Origin: Clostridia bacterium | GTDB taxonomy: Bacteria > Bacillota > Clostridia > Oscillospirales > Acutalibacteraceae | Assembly: GCA_017416765.1 (NCBI GenBank) | Contig: JAFQBE010000033.1 | Location: 1-64,000 of the forward strand | Direction: 5' to 3' | Length of the DNA stretch: 64,000 bases | Shown: piece by piece, positions 53,530 to 61,180 of the stretch | Layout of the letters: every line of letters starts with the position of its first letter | Numbering within the stretch: the first letter of the stretch is position 1 | The notes under the pieces: model-generated | Database searches by the model: none | What the model saw: only the letters and a program-made list of their open reading frames with translations | What the model was told of the DNA's origin: nothing | Program-made: the position numbers and the translations under genes

Positions 53530-54825
53530 TTACTCCTTTTCTTTGGCTCTGTACGGTGCGGGAATAAGCTCGCGGTCTATGCCGCTGAGCTGGTCACGCA
53601 GCATGAAAACACAGTCCTTTTCTGATGCAAAGCCGCGGACAATATCGTCTGCAAGTGCAGCGCATGAAGGCGCACCGCAGGTGCCGCAGTCAAGCCCGGG
53701 CAGCTTTTCGAGTATTTCGCGCTTTGCCGCCATTTTGCGCATTGCTTCGGGTACTGTATCTGCAAGCTTCATTACATCGGTAGCAACAAGTGCTTTGTGC
53801 CAGAACATACTGTCGGGTACATCAACCGTGTCAAGGCGGTTGCAAGAAACGGGCAGGTATTTACGCAGTCGCTTTATTCTTGCCTTTGCAACGTACGGAT
53901 TTTCGTAGGTCAGTGAGCCGCCGACGCAGCCGCCCGTGCAGGCATTGAGTTCAATAAATTCAATGTCGGGCAGTTTTTCATCTTCAAGCTCGTTGAGAAT
54001 GTTGATAACATTGTCTATTCCGTCTGCGGCAAGGCAGTTATCTTTAAGCAGTGAATTTGCTTCGCCGCCGCCTGTAGCCCAGCCAACACCGATTACACCC
54101 GAATCCTTTATGCCTTCGGTTTCGGTAAGGTGGTTCATTTTCTGCACAAGCGCAGGGTAAATATCTTTAATTGCAAATGCGCCGTTTATTGCGGATTTTT
54201 CAAGGCAGACAGGGGATTTTATAGCGGTAATTTTGGCAGGGCAGGGGGTGATGAAGAATACACCTATATCTTCATCGTCCAGACCTGAATCAGCTCTTGC
54301 TTTTTCGCGGGCAATGCCGGCGGCAACCTCCATGGGGGAGGTGAGCGGCACAACATGGTCAATAAGGTTAGGGAAATTAACCCGTATAAGCCTGACAACA
54401 GCAGGGCAGGCGGAAGAAATAACAGGCTTTTTGAGTATGCCTTGCTCAAAAAGCTTTCTTGTGGCATCGCTTACAAGCTCTGCCGCTTTTGCAACCTCAA
54501 CCACATCGTCAAAGCCGAGTGCTTTCAGCGCGGTCAGCACATAGTCCACATCGTCAAGGTTGTTGAACTGACCGTAAAGCGACGGTGCAGGTATTGCAAC
54601 ATTGTATTTGAAATTATGTATCTGTTCAAGTGAATCGTGTTCGGCAAATTTTGCGTGGTAAGGGCAGACTCGTATACATTCGCCGCAGTCAATGCAGCGC
54701 TCTTTGATTATATGCGCCTTGCCTTCACGCACACGGATTGCGCCTGTGGGACAACGCTTTATGCAGTTTGTACAGCCACGGCATTTTTCCGAGTCCAACC
54801 GAACGGAATGGTAGAAATCTGACAT
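53530..54825 (-). CDS. Sensory-type (group D-like) [FeFe]-hydrogenase H-domain protein
   Basis: 431 residues. Two [4Fe-4S] ferredoxin motifs lie at the N-terminus (CRGCTNCIKRC, CIDCGECIRVC). The H-cluster motifs follow: L1 SSACP, L2 TPCPAK, L3 NACTGGC. In catalytic enzymes L1 is TSCCP, whose first Cys relays protons; here it is Ala, as in putative sensory hydrogenases. The C-terminal DCGTCGAPSC plus a later Cys fits Cx2Cx4Cx16C exactly, the extra cluster of group D. It lies among DRTGG, PHP and HATPase genes, suggesting H2 or redox sensing rather than bulk H2 production. Confidence 0.9.
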   Translation of the reverse strand: MSDFYHSVRLDSEKCRGCTNCIKRCPTGAIRVREGKAHIIKERCIDCGECIRVCPYHAKFAEHDSLEQIHNFKYNVAIPAPSLYGQFNNLDDVDYVLTALKALGFDDVVEVAKAAELVSDATRKLFEQGILKKPVISSACPAVVRLIRVNFPNLIDHVVPLTSPMEVAAGIAREKARADSGLDDEDIGVFFITPCPAKITAIKSPVCLEKSAINGAFAIKDIYPALVQKMNHLTETEGIKDSGVIGVGWATGGGEANSLLKDNCLAADGIDNVINILNELEDEKLPDIEFIELNACTGGCVGGSLTYENPYVAKARIKRLRKYLPVSCNRLDTVDVPDSMFWHKALVATDVMKLADTVPEAMRKMAAKREILEKLPGLDCGTCGAPSCAALADDIVRGFASEKDCVFMLRDQLSGIDRELIPAPYRAKEKE

Positions 54826-54846
54826 GTAAAACCTCCGACCTCAAAA

Positions 54847-54945
54847 GTAATAGGTAATAAGTAATAGTGAAGAAGTGCGGGTGGATTTAAAGCCTGCGCC
54901 CAAGGGCAGTACTTATTACCTGTTCACTATTACTTCTTACCTGAC
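54847..54945. repeat. Inverted repeat between hydrogenase and HATPase genes
   Basis: GTAATAGGTAATAAGTAATAG on one side pairs imperfectly with CTATTACTTCTTACC and ACTTATTACC on the other, around a GC-richer centre. The internal AATAAGTAATAG repetition looks like a small interspersed palindromic element. It splits the sensory gene cluster. Confidence 0.5.
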
Positions 54946-54954
54946 ACTGAAAAT

Positions 54955-55380
54955 TTATTTAACATAAATTTTCAGTGTCATAACCGTTCCTTCACCGAGG
55001 ACGGTATCAATTTTCATTTCATCGGTATATTTTTTTATGTTGGGCAGACCCATACCTGCGCCAAAGCCCAGGGCACGCACCTGATCGGGTGCGGTTGAAT
55101 AGCCTTCCTGCATTGCAAGCTCAACATTTTCAATGCCGGGTCCGTGGTCAGTCAGCACAACATGGACATATTCGGGTGCAATTTCAACATCAATTTCGCC
55201 GCCGCCTGCGTGAATAACAAGGTTTATTTCAGCCTCATAAACAGCAATTGCGGTGTTGCGTATAATTTCGGGCGGATAGCCTATATCTTTAAGTGTCTTC
55301 TTGATTTTGCCGGAGGCTTCACCTGCACGGGTGAAGTCTTTACCGTCAACATCGTAGTGTAACTTTATTGCTTCACTCAT
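54955..55380 (-). CDS. Anti-sigma-type HATPase (RsbW/SpoIIAB-like)
   Basis: 141 residues, a stand-alone HATPase_c domain. The N-box is YEAEINLVIHA (Asn), the G1 box TDHGPGIENV, and the G2 box GFGAGMGLPNIKKYTD. Such proteins are serine kinases that act on anti-anti-sigma factors, or ATP-dependent switches. In Clostridia they are commonly found with hydrogenase-like HsfB/DRTGG genes. It is separated from the DRTGG gene by 14 bp and lies upstream of the hydrogenase-like gene in the same direction. Confidence 0.85.
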   Translation of the reverse strand: MSEAIKLHYDVDGKDFTRAGEASGKIKKTLKDIGYPPEIIRNTAIAVYEAEINLVIHAGGGEIDVEIAPEYVHVVLTDHGPGIENVELAMQEGYSTAPDQVRALGFGAGMGLPNIKKYTDEMKIDTVLGEGTVMTLKIYVK

Positions 55381-55394
55381 ACTGCTGTTCCTCC

Positions 55395-55751
55395 TTATTC
55401 GGGGCGGTGTGCGCCGCCGCGCAGACCGTTTTCGTAAAGAATGCCGCAGGAGGTAAACATTTCACGCTTTGTTTTGAGCAGGGGTATTCCGTTTTCCTCC
55501 GCAAGCTCAATCATGCCAAGGTCAGGGCTTTTGCCGCGTACAAAAACAATGCACTTCATGTCCATCATTTCGGCTGTGCGTACAACCTGCGGATTTACAA
55601 GACCCGTAAGCAGTACAGCCTGCTCTTTAACATATGCAAGCACATCGCTCATCATGTCGCTGCCGCAGGCGGACTGAACTTCTCTGTCAAGAAATTCTTC
55701 GCCGTAAACAAGCTCAGCATCAAGCACTTTCATAATTTCGGAAACTTTCAT
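55395..55751 (-). CDS. DRTGG-domain protein
   Basis: 118 residues from ATG 55751, with AAAGGA upstream; the frame extends to 55856 but overlaps the znuB-like gene there. It has the DRTGG-type core, e.g. ACGSDMMSDVLAYVKEQAVLLTG, a variant of the second-half motif. First gene of the sensory cluster DRTGG-HATPase-hydrogenase-DRTGG-PHP. It may bind a nucleotide and transmit the redox state (inference). Confidence 0.75.
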   Translation of the reverse strand: MKVSEIMKVLDAELVYGEEFLDREVQSACGSDMMSDVLAYVKEQAVLLTGLVNPQVVRTAEMMDMKCIVFVRGKSPDLGMIELAEENGIPLLKTKREMFTSCGILYENGLRGGAHRPE

Positions 55752-55782
55752 ATTTTTCGTTCCTTTCGTGTGGGTTATTGTT

Positions 55783-56628
55783 TTAACAGCAATTCTTTTT
55801 GGACAATCTCTGCTTAATCTTTCCTGCAATGCTGAACAGCACAAAGAAAATTGCATTTACGGCAACTACGCTTGCGCCAGTCGGCAAATCAAAGCGGTAT
55901 GCTGCAACAAAGCCGAGAAAAAATCCGAGCGCTGAAACGGCGGCGGAGCAGATAACAACGCCGCGGAAGCTTCGGAAAAATCTCATCGCGGTAAGCGACG
56001 GAAAAATAAGCAGGGAAGAAATAAGTATTGCGCCCATTAGCCTCATGCCGACAACAATTGTAACGGCGGTGAGTATGGCGACAACCGTATTGTAAAACGA
56101 AACCTTTGTGCCGGTTGCCTTTGCAAAGCTTTCGTCAAATGTCACGCTGAAAATTCCGTTATGCATAATCACATAAAGCAGCAGCACAACCGCCGACAAA
56201 ACAATACTGATTATAACATCGGACTTGTTTACCGCAACAATACTGCCGAACATATAGCTGCCCACATCAATGTTTACATTGCCTGCAAGCTTCACCGTCA
56301 GCACGCCTATTGCTATTGCCGTGCCTGAAATAAGGGCAATTGCGCTGTCGCCGTTTATCCGGCTGTTGCGGCTGATTCGCAGCAGAAAGAACGCTGCAAC
56401 TATAACAACGGGTATGGCTATTTTAAGCGGCGCAATTCCCGCAGCAGCGGCAACGCAGAGCGCACCGTAGCCCACATGGGAAAGCCCGTCGCCAATCATT
56501 GAAAAGCGTTTGAGCACAAGCACCGAGCCGAGCAACGCCGCACAAAGCGACACAAGTATGCCCACAAGCAGCGGTGTGCGCAAAAAAGAGTATGAAAATA
56601 TTTCTGTTATTGCTGTGAAAAATGACAT
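55783..56628 (-). CDS. znuB: ZnuB/TroC-like metal ABC transporter permease
   Basis: 281 residues, eight to nine membrane helices, ABC-3 family. The family stretch FSMIGDGLSHVGYGALC is clear. The protein ends in a Cys/Lys tail (KKNCC). The partners ZnuC (ATPase) and ZnuA (binding protein) are absent from this window; upstream lies a palindromic element and an endonuclease gene instead. The gene may use partners encoded elsewhere, or be left over after insertion and deletion. Confidence 0.85.
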   Translation of the reverse strand: MSFFTAITEIFSYSFLRTPLLVGILVSLCAALLGSVLVLKRFSMIGDGLSHVGYGALCVAAAAGIAPLKIAIPVVIVAAFFLLRISRNSRINGDSAIALISGTAIAIGVLTVKLAGNVNIDVGSYMFGSIVAVNKSDVIISIVLSAVVLLLYVIMHNGIFSVTFDESFAKATGTKVSFYNTVVAILTAVTIVVGMRLMGAILISSLLIFPSLTAMRFFRSFRGVVICSAAVSALGFFLGFVAAYRFDLPTGASVVAVNAIFFVLFSIAGKIKQRLSKKNCC

Positions 56629-56657
56629 CTTTTTGCCTCGGATATTTTTATTTTTTT

Positions 56658-56844
56658 AACCTCTCCGTCACGGCTTGTGCCGTGACACCTCTCCTTTCAG
56701 GAGAGGCTTGATTCTTAACAGCAGAATTCATCTCAAAACTAAGGCTTTGAGGTTATTACACAAGCTTGCGGATTTTAATGTTGGTTGTTGTTTCGCCCCT
56801 GCCTCTCCTGAAAGGAGAGGTGTCGCCGCGGCGACGGAGAGGTT
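56658..56844. repeat. 187-bp palindromic element, copy A
   Basis: Ends AACCTCTCCGTC and GACGGAGAGGTT are perfect inverted repeats. Each half also contains a hairpin of its own (CCTCTCCTTTCAGGAGAGG on the left, CCTCTCCTGAAAGGAGAGG on the right), and the centre is unique. The right end is followed by ATAACAA and, 14 bp on, the stop of the DUF559 gene. It nearly matches copy B at 58273-58444. Confidence 0.8.
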
Positions 56845-56858
56845 ATAACAAATCACAC

Positions 56859-57257
56859 TCAAAAAACCTGTAGCGGAATGTTGAACTTTTCGCTGATTCT
56901 TTTATCAATTGACAAACAAACGCCTTCAAAATTTTCGTTTACATCGCTGTTAGAAAAGCGCAGTACTTCAATTCCGAGTTGATTCAGAACAGCAGTTCTT
57001 TGTGCGTCTGACGAAATGCCGTTTTCGAAATAATGTTGGCTTCCGTCAAGCTCTATAACAAGCTTTGCTTTTGAACAGTAAAAATCAACTATATAATTAT
57101 CAATCGGTCGTTGTTTATAGAATTTAATGGGATATTTTTGAAGAAAATCGTACCAAAGGTGCTTTTCTTGCCTTGTCATTGCATTTCGCAGAGCTTTTGC
57201 AATATTGATGTTGTCGCTGTTGTAGGAGGTGAAGTTGTAGTCTTTTTCTTTGCTCAT
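56859..57257 (-). CDS. DUF559 (Vsr/PD-(D/E)XK-like) endonuclease-domain protein
   Basis: 132 residues, the standard size for DUF559. The restriction-like core is DFYCSKAKLVIELDGSQHY, equivalent to the D...(E/Q)xK-type active site of the Vsr/MTES fold. RNAMTRQEKHLWYDF opens the domain. Its 3' end lies 14 bp from palindromic element A, and a decayed copy of the same gene ends at the same distance from element B. That makes gene and palindrome one unit. The nuclease might act on the repeats or spread them; this is inference. Confidence 0.85.
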   Translation of the reverse strand: MSKEKDYNFTSYNSDNINIAKALRNAMTRQEKHLWYDFLQKYPIKFYKQRPIDNYIVDFYCSKAKLVIELDGSQHYFENGISSDAQRTAVLNQLGIEVLRFSNSDVNENFEGVCLSIDKRISEKFNIPLQVF

Positions 57258-57288
57258 AAAAATTCTTTTATTATAAATGTTCCGGCGA

Positions 57289-58236
57289 TTAAAATTTTAC
57301 TCGAAAAATAAGCATACTGGTATTTTCTTTTACAGCCTGATGTTCCATGGAGGAACTGCCCTTTGCACCTATCTTATTCATTGTACAGTCAATTGCATAA
57401 GCAGTTTTTTGTGCCATTGTTGCGGAAGTTGAACCCGAAAGCTCCAAGGTTTCCGACTGAATTGAATTGCCTTTGGTACATCTCATTTCAATGAGATTTT
57501 TAATATTTTCATCGTTGGCAAACCACTTCAGTTCGGGACGCTCAGGTGTATCATTGCCTTCAAATTTTGCGGTTATTTTTCCGCTGCGTTTATTGATATC
57601 TTGAGAAGAAAAGTTTTGTTCAGCTTTTCCTGATGCTTTAAGCTGACCGTTAACAGGGAGCTTTGCTGATAAATCGGCTTTCTTTTTGTCGGTTACCGTT
57701 TCATAAACAGTTTCGGTTATTTCAATAGAGCAAGCTTTTGCACCCAGCATATAAGCAATGTTTTTGAGTTCAGCTAAACGTTCTTCGTGAGATTTCTGAA
57801 AAATATAATCGGTTCTTATAAAGCAGTTTCTATCAAAGCTGTCAACATAATATACAGCATCGCAGACAGGTGCAGGCAAAAATTTAATACCGCTCATTTC
57901 AACAGCTTCATCATAAAGACACAAAACTTCAATTTCACTATCGTTATTAAGCCAGCCTATAGCACCTTCACAAACATCAATGCCTTTTCTTTCGGCATCA
58001 TCGCGAATCATAATCATGTTGGGAATGTTAAAATTTTTGTCGATATACTGTTCAGGAAACAAAGGGTTATATTTTTTCATCCGACGAATATAGCTGTCGT
58101 TTTTTGCCTTTTCGGATAAGTTCTTTGCACCTTTCTGAACATCTTCTACAGCTTTTTTACCTGCGTCGGTAGCTTTGCTGAATAAGTCTTTAGCTGTTTC
58201 TGCAGTTTTCTTTGTATCAAAACTAATCTTTTTCAT
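57289..58236 (-). CDS. Unknown protein between two palindromic elements
   Basis: 315 residues. The N-terminal 50 residues are Lys/Ala-rich and helical (TAETAKDLFSKATDAGKKAV), like a LEA-type or coiled-coil tail. The middle, with RKGIDVCEGAIGWLNNDSEI and YYVDSFDRNCFIRTDYIF, looks alpha/beta. No known domain is recognised. GAGGGATG precedes the ATG. It is bracketed by the DUF559 unit and its decayed copy, so it may be a passenger that was trapped or carried along. Confidence 0.55.
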   Translation of the reverse strand: MKKISFDTKKTAETAKDLFSKATDAGKKAVEDVQKGAKNLSEKAKNDSYIRRMKKYNPLFPEQYIDKNFNIPNMIMIRDDAERKGIDVCEGAIGWLNNDSEIEVLCLYDEAVEMSGIKFLPAPVCDAVYYVDSFDRNCFIRTDYIFQKSHEERLAELKNIAYMLGAKACSIEITETVYETVTDKKKADLSAKLPVNGQLKASGKAEQNFSSQDINKRSGKITAKFEGNDTPERPELKWFANDENIKNLIEMRCTKGNSIQSETLELSGSTSATMAQKTAYAIDCTMNKIGAKGSSSMEHQAVKENTSMLIFRVKF

Positions 58237-58272
58237 TTCAACATCCCTCGAATGATTAATTTTTATTTCTTG

Positions 58273-58444
58273 ACCTCTCCGTCACGGCTTACGCCGTGCC
58301 ACCTCTCCTTTCAGGAGAGGCTTAACGAGAAGTAAAGTTTCAGGATTTCAGATTGCGGTACAGCCTTTCGTTTTTTATATCGGTTGCAGTTACATCCCCT
58401 GCCTCTCCTGAAAGGAGAGGTGTCGCCGCAGCGACGAAGAGGTT
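58273..58444. repeat. 172-bp palindromic element, copy B
   Basis: Starts ACCTCTCCGTC and ends GACGAAGAGGTT, followed by ATAACAA as in copy A. Both internal hairpins are present and nearly identical to copy A; the central part differs. The remnant of a DUF559 gene begins directly after it. Confidence 0.8.
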
Positions 58445-58451
58445 ATAACAA

Positions 58452-58521
58452 TATAACGCTTAAAAAAACTGTAGCTGCCGCTGTTGTAGGAAGTGTATTT
58501 GTAATCTTTTTCTTTACTCAT
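58452..58521 (-). pseudogene. Remnant of a second DUF559 gene
   Basis: The leftward frame starts ATG at 58521 with MSKEKDYKYTSYNS, the same N-terminus as the intact DUF559 gene (MSKEKDYNFTSYNS). It then joins directly to bases matching the last codons of that gene before the palindrome. About 110 internal codons are deleted. It begins 6 bp after the uracil-DNA glycosylase stop. Confidence 0.75.
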
Positions 58522-58526
58522 AACAG

Positions 58527-59105
58527 TTAAAGTTCATACGTCTCCGGACAAACTTCCATAATCTTTTCTCTCAACTTAACAAAGTCCTCCAGTGCGGCGG
58601 GCTTTTGTGTGGGGTTGCGCAGAAGTGCTGCGGGGTGGAAGGTGCCCATCATAAGCGTACCGTTTTTATCTATAAATTCGCCGTGCTGTTTTGTTACTTT
58701 AAAATCGGGGGAAATCAATCTTGTTGCGGAAATTCTGCCGAGGCAGACTATAATTTTCGGTTTGAGAAGCCTTGTCTGTTCGCGCAGCCAGCCGATGCAC
58801 TCGTTCTGCTCCTCGGGCAGGGGGTCACGGTTTTGCGGCGGACGGCATTTGACCATATTGGCTATATAGATATTCTTTTTTCTGTCAAGGTCAACTGCGG
58901 CTAAAAATTTATCAAGCAGCTGACCGCCTCTGCCTACAAAAGGCTCGCCCTGCAAATCTTCATTTGCGCCCGGACCTTCGCCGATGAACAGTACCTTTGC
59001 GTTTTCGTTGCCGACGCCAAACACAAGCTTTGTGCGTGTTGCGGCAAGGCCGCATTTTGTGCAGCCCATACAGTCGTTTTTAAGCTGTTCCCAATTTTCG
59101 TACAT
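58527..59105 (-). CDS. Family 4 uracil-DNA glycosylase
   Basis: 192 residues. [4Fe-4S] ligands: CMGCTKC at 12-18, then Cys in NMVKCRPP and NECIGW at the expected spacing. Active-site motifs GEGPGANED (motif A) and HPAALLRNP (motif C) are intact. It removes uracil from DNA to start base-excision repair. It follows recF by 5 bp in the same direction, giving a repair gene pair. Confidence 0.93.
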   Translation of the reverse strand: MYENWEQLKNDCMGCTKCGLAATRTKLVFGVGNENAKVLFIGEGPGANEDLQGEPFVGRGGQLLDKFLAAVDLDRKKNIYIANMVKCRPPQNRDPLPEEQNECIGWLREQTRLLKPKIIVCLGRISATRLISPDFKVTKQHGEFIDKNGTLMMGTFHPAALLRNPTQKPAALEDFVKLREKIMEVCPETYEL

Positions 59106-59110
59106 ATCAT

Positions 59111-60208
59111 TTACTCCGTTGTTATTTGTTCAAGTCTTTCTACTTTTACATCAAGCCCTTGCATATGGACAAGGTTTTCTTCATCACAGCAGGTTATGAA
59201 AACCTGCCTGTTTTGCAGACGGCTTACAACATATTTTTGCCGTTGCGGGTCAAGCTCGCTGAAAACATCGTCAAGCAGTATTACAGGTTCCTCACCGGTA
59301 ACCTTTGCTATTAAATCTGCTTCGGCAAGTTTTAATGAAAGTGCGGCACTGCGTTGCTGACCCTGTGAGCCGAATTTGCGCGCACTTTTTCCCGAAAGCT
59401 CAATGGAAAATTCTTCTCTGTGCGCACCGATGCTTGTTGTACAGTGGTCAACATCGCTTTCACGCTTTTCCTTCAACGCATTTATAAGGCTTTGATATAT
59501 TTCTTCTCTGCCCTCTGCTTTTTCGCGGGCATATTCCTTGTAGCGCAGAGTCAGCTTTTCCTTGCCCGAGGATATTTCATCATAGGCAGGGTAAGCATAT
59601 TCTTTTAAATTTTCAAGGCAGCGCATACGGTTATCAATTATAACCGCGCCTTTTTTTGCAAGCTCCTCATCCCATATATCCAGCATTGCAAGGTAAGCAG
59701 AGTTATCCCTTGCGGCACGCAGGGTTGCATTGCGCTGTGACAGAATCCTGTTGTATTCAAGCAAAGCTTTTGCGTAGTTCGGCTTTAGCTGGCTTAAAGC
59801 AATATCAAGAAATTTGCGCCGTTCCTCCGGCCCGTCCTTTACTATTGAAAGGTGGAGCGGAGTAAACACAACGCAGGTGAATTCGCCCATCATCTTTCTG
59901 CCGGATGCGAGTGAGATACCGTTGAGTTCGGCATGGCGCTTTTCGTCAATAATCAGCTTTGCCGTTTTGCTGCGGCTGCCCGAAAAAAATTCCATTTCAA
60001 GCTCTGCCTGAGGCTGGTTGAACATAACAACATCCTTATCCCGAACGCTTCTGAAGCTGCGGCAGCCCGTAAAAAGCCAGATGCTCTCTATTAAGTTTGT
60101 TTTTCCAAGACCGTTTTCTCCGCAGATTATGTTGACACCCTCGCCGGGGGTATATTCCAGCCCGGCAAGGTTGCGGTAGCTTTTAGCTTTCAGGTTAAGA
60201 ACTTTCAT
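59111..60208 (-). CDS. recF: DNA replication/repair protein RecF
   Basis: 365 residues, normal RecF length. Walker [11 protein letters not shown] (about 30-39), signature with [15 protein letters not shown], Walker [17 protein letters not shown]. RecF loads RecA at gaps with RecO and RecR. It is usually next to dnaN/dnaA; here it sits between an acyltransferase-like gene and a uracil-DNA glycosylase gene, so it has been relocated from the origin cluster or the order differs in this group. Confidence 0.93.
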   Translation of the reverse strand: MKVLNLKAKSYRNLAGLEYTPGEGVNIICGENGLGKTNLIESIWLFTGCRSFRSVRDKDVVMFNQPQAELEMEFFSGSRSKTAKLIIDEKRHAELNGISLASGRKMMGEFTCVVFTPLHLSIVKDGPEERRKFLDIALSQLKPNYAKALLEYNRILSQRNATLRAARDNSAYLAMLDIWDEELAKKGAVIIDNRMRCLENLKEYAYPAYDEISSGKEKLTLRYKEYAREKAEGREEIYQSLINALKEKRESDVDHCTTSIGAHREEFSIELSGKSARKFGSQGQQRSAALSLKLAEADLIAKVTGEEPVILLDDVFSELDPQRQKYVVSRLQNRQVFITCCDEENLVHMQGLDVKVERLEQITTE

Positions 60209-60225
60209 TTATTCTCCGAATGGTT

Positions 60226-61149
60226 TTATCTAACAATATGGTCCTTATCAAACAGAATTACGCCGAAGCCGTGACCTGTTTTGCCGCCTGCTTCAACAAA
60301 GTCGGCAAAAGCGCGGCGCAGGGAATTGTCACGCGGCCACTGTTCAACGGGCAGGTCTGAAAAGCGTTCAAAAATTCTCCAGCCGTCGTTGAATTCTTCC
60401 TTTTTCTCCTGCTCAAGCAGCTCGAAATCGCGAATGAATTTTGCTGTGTTGCTCTTTTCGGGCAGGAAGGTGAGGTACTTATCGTAAAGCAGCCATGAGC
60501 CGCAGCCGAAAAGTACAGGACCGCCATTGAATTCATCCTTGAAGAATTCGTATGCCTGACGGTAGGCATCAAAACGCACTTCATCAGTCAGCGGAACACC
60601 TGATGACGGAATGTGGAAGTTGACATATTTATCGCCTGTGTGAAGAACATGACCGCTTGAAAGAACCTTGCCGTCATGCTTTTCATCAAGCTCACGCAGC
60701 TCAAACTGGAATCTGCCGAGGGCAAAACGGTCAACCTCATACTGACCGTGGAACCAGCCGCCGACAAATGTACCCCAGCAGTTTTCGCAGTCGCGGCACT
60801 CGATAAGCTTATATTTGAGGTCGCACATCTGGTCGTAATACATTTTATCGGGCAGACCCTTTTCACGGTAGCGCTTGAGCAGCTCTTCGCTGCAGCAAAG
60901 CAGGAATACCATGTGCATTGTCTGCTCGGGCTTGTTCATTTTCTTTGCAAGCTCGGTTACTCTATCAAGCTTCTGACCAAGTTCGTTTGCCCACGGGAAC
61001 ATATAGTCCTCATAGATTTTATCAAATTCATCGCCCCATTCCTTGTTTTCATCAAGGAGCTGAAACATTTTTGTAAAGCAGACCTGTGCTTCCTGAGGAA
61101 AGCCGATTTTTTCCATAATTTCTCTGTTGAATTGAGTGTTGTGAAGCAT
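60226..61149 (-). CDS. Acyltransferase-domain (NAT_N/GNAT_C-like) protein
   Basis: 307 residues without membrane segments. The overall look, an N-terminal helical part and a C-terminal GNAT-like part (WLLYDKYLTFLPEKSNTAKF), agrees with the 300-residue family annotated as acyltransferase-domain proteins in Clostridia. I could not point to a secure catalytic residue. Cysteines in LIECRDCENCWG (about 118-128) could bind metal. GAAAGGAT precedes the ATG. It lies between the GH127 and recF genes in a tight string (31 and 17 bp). Confidence 0.5.
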   Translation of the reverse strand: MLHNTQFNREIMEKIGFPQEAQVCFTKMFQLLDENKEWGDEFDKIYEDYMFPWANELGQKLDRVTELAKKMNKPEQTMHMVFLLCCSEELLKRYREKGLPDKMYYDQMCDLKYKLIECRDCENCWGTFVGGWFHGQYEVDRFALGRFQFELRELDEKHDGKVLSSGHVLHTGDKYVNFHIPSSGVPLTDEVRFDAYRQAYEFFKDEFNGGPVLFGCGSWLLYDKYLTFLPEKSNTAKFIRDFELLEQEKKEEFNDGWRIFERFSDLPVEQWPRDNSLRRAFADFVEAGGKTGHGFGVILFDKDHIVR

Positions 61150-61180
61150 GATTTTTTATCCTTTCGGTATGTTAATTTTA

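Noticed and set aside
56658..58444. Possible CRISPR-like repeat pair
   Set aside because: Only two copies 1.6 kb apart with a palindromic internal structure and a gene between; no spacer array.
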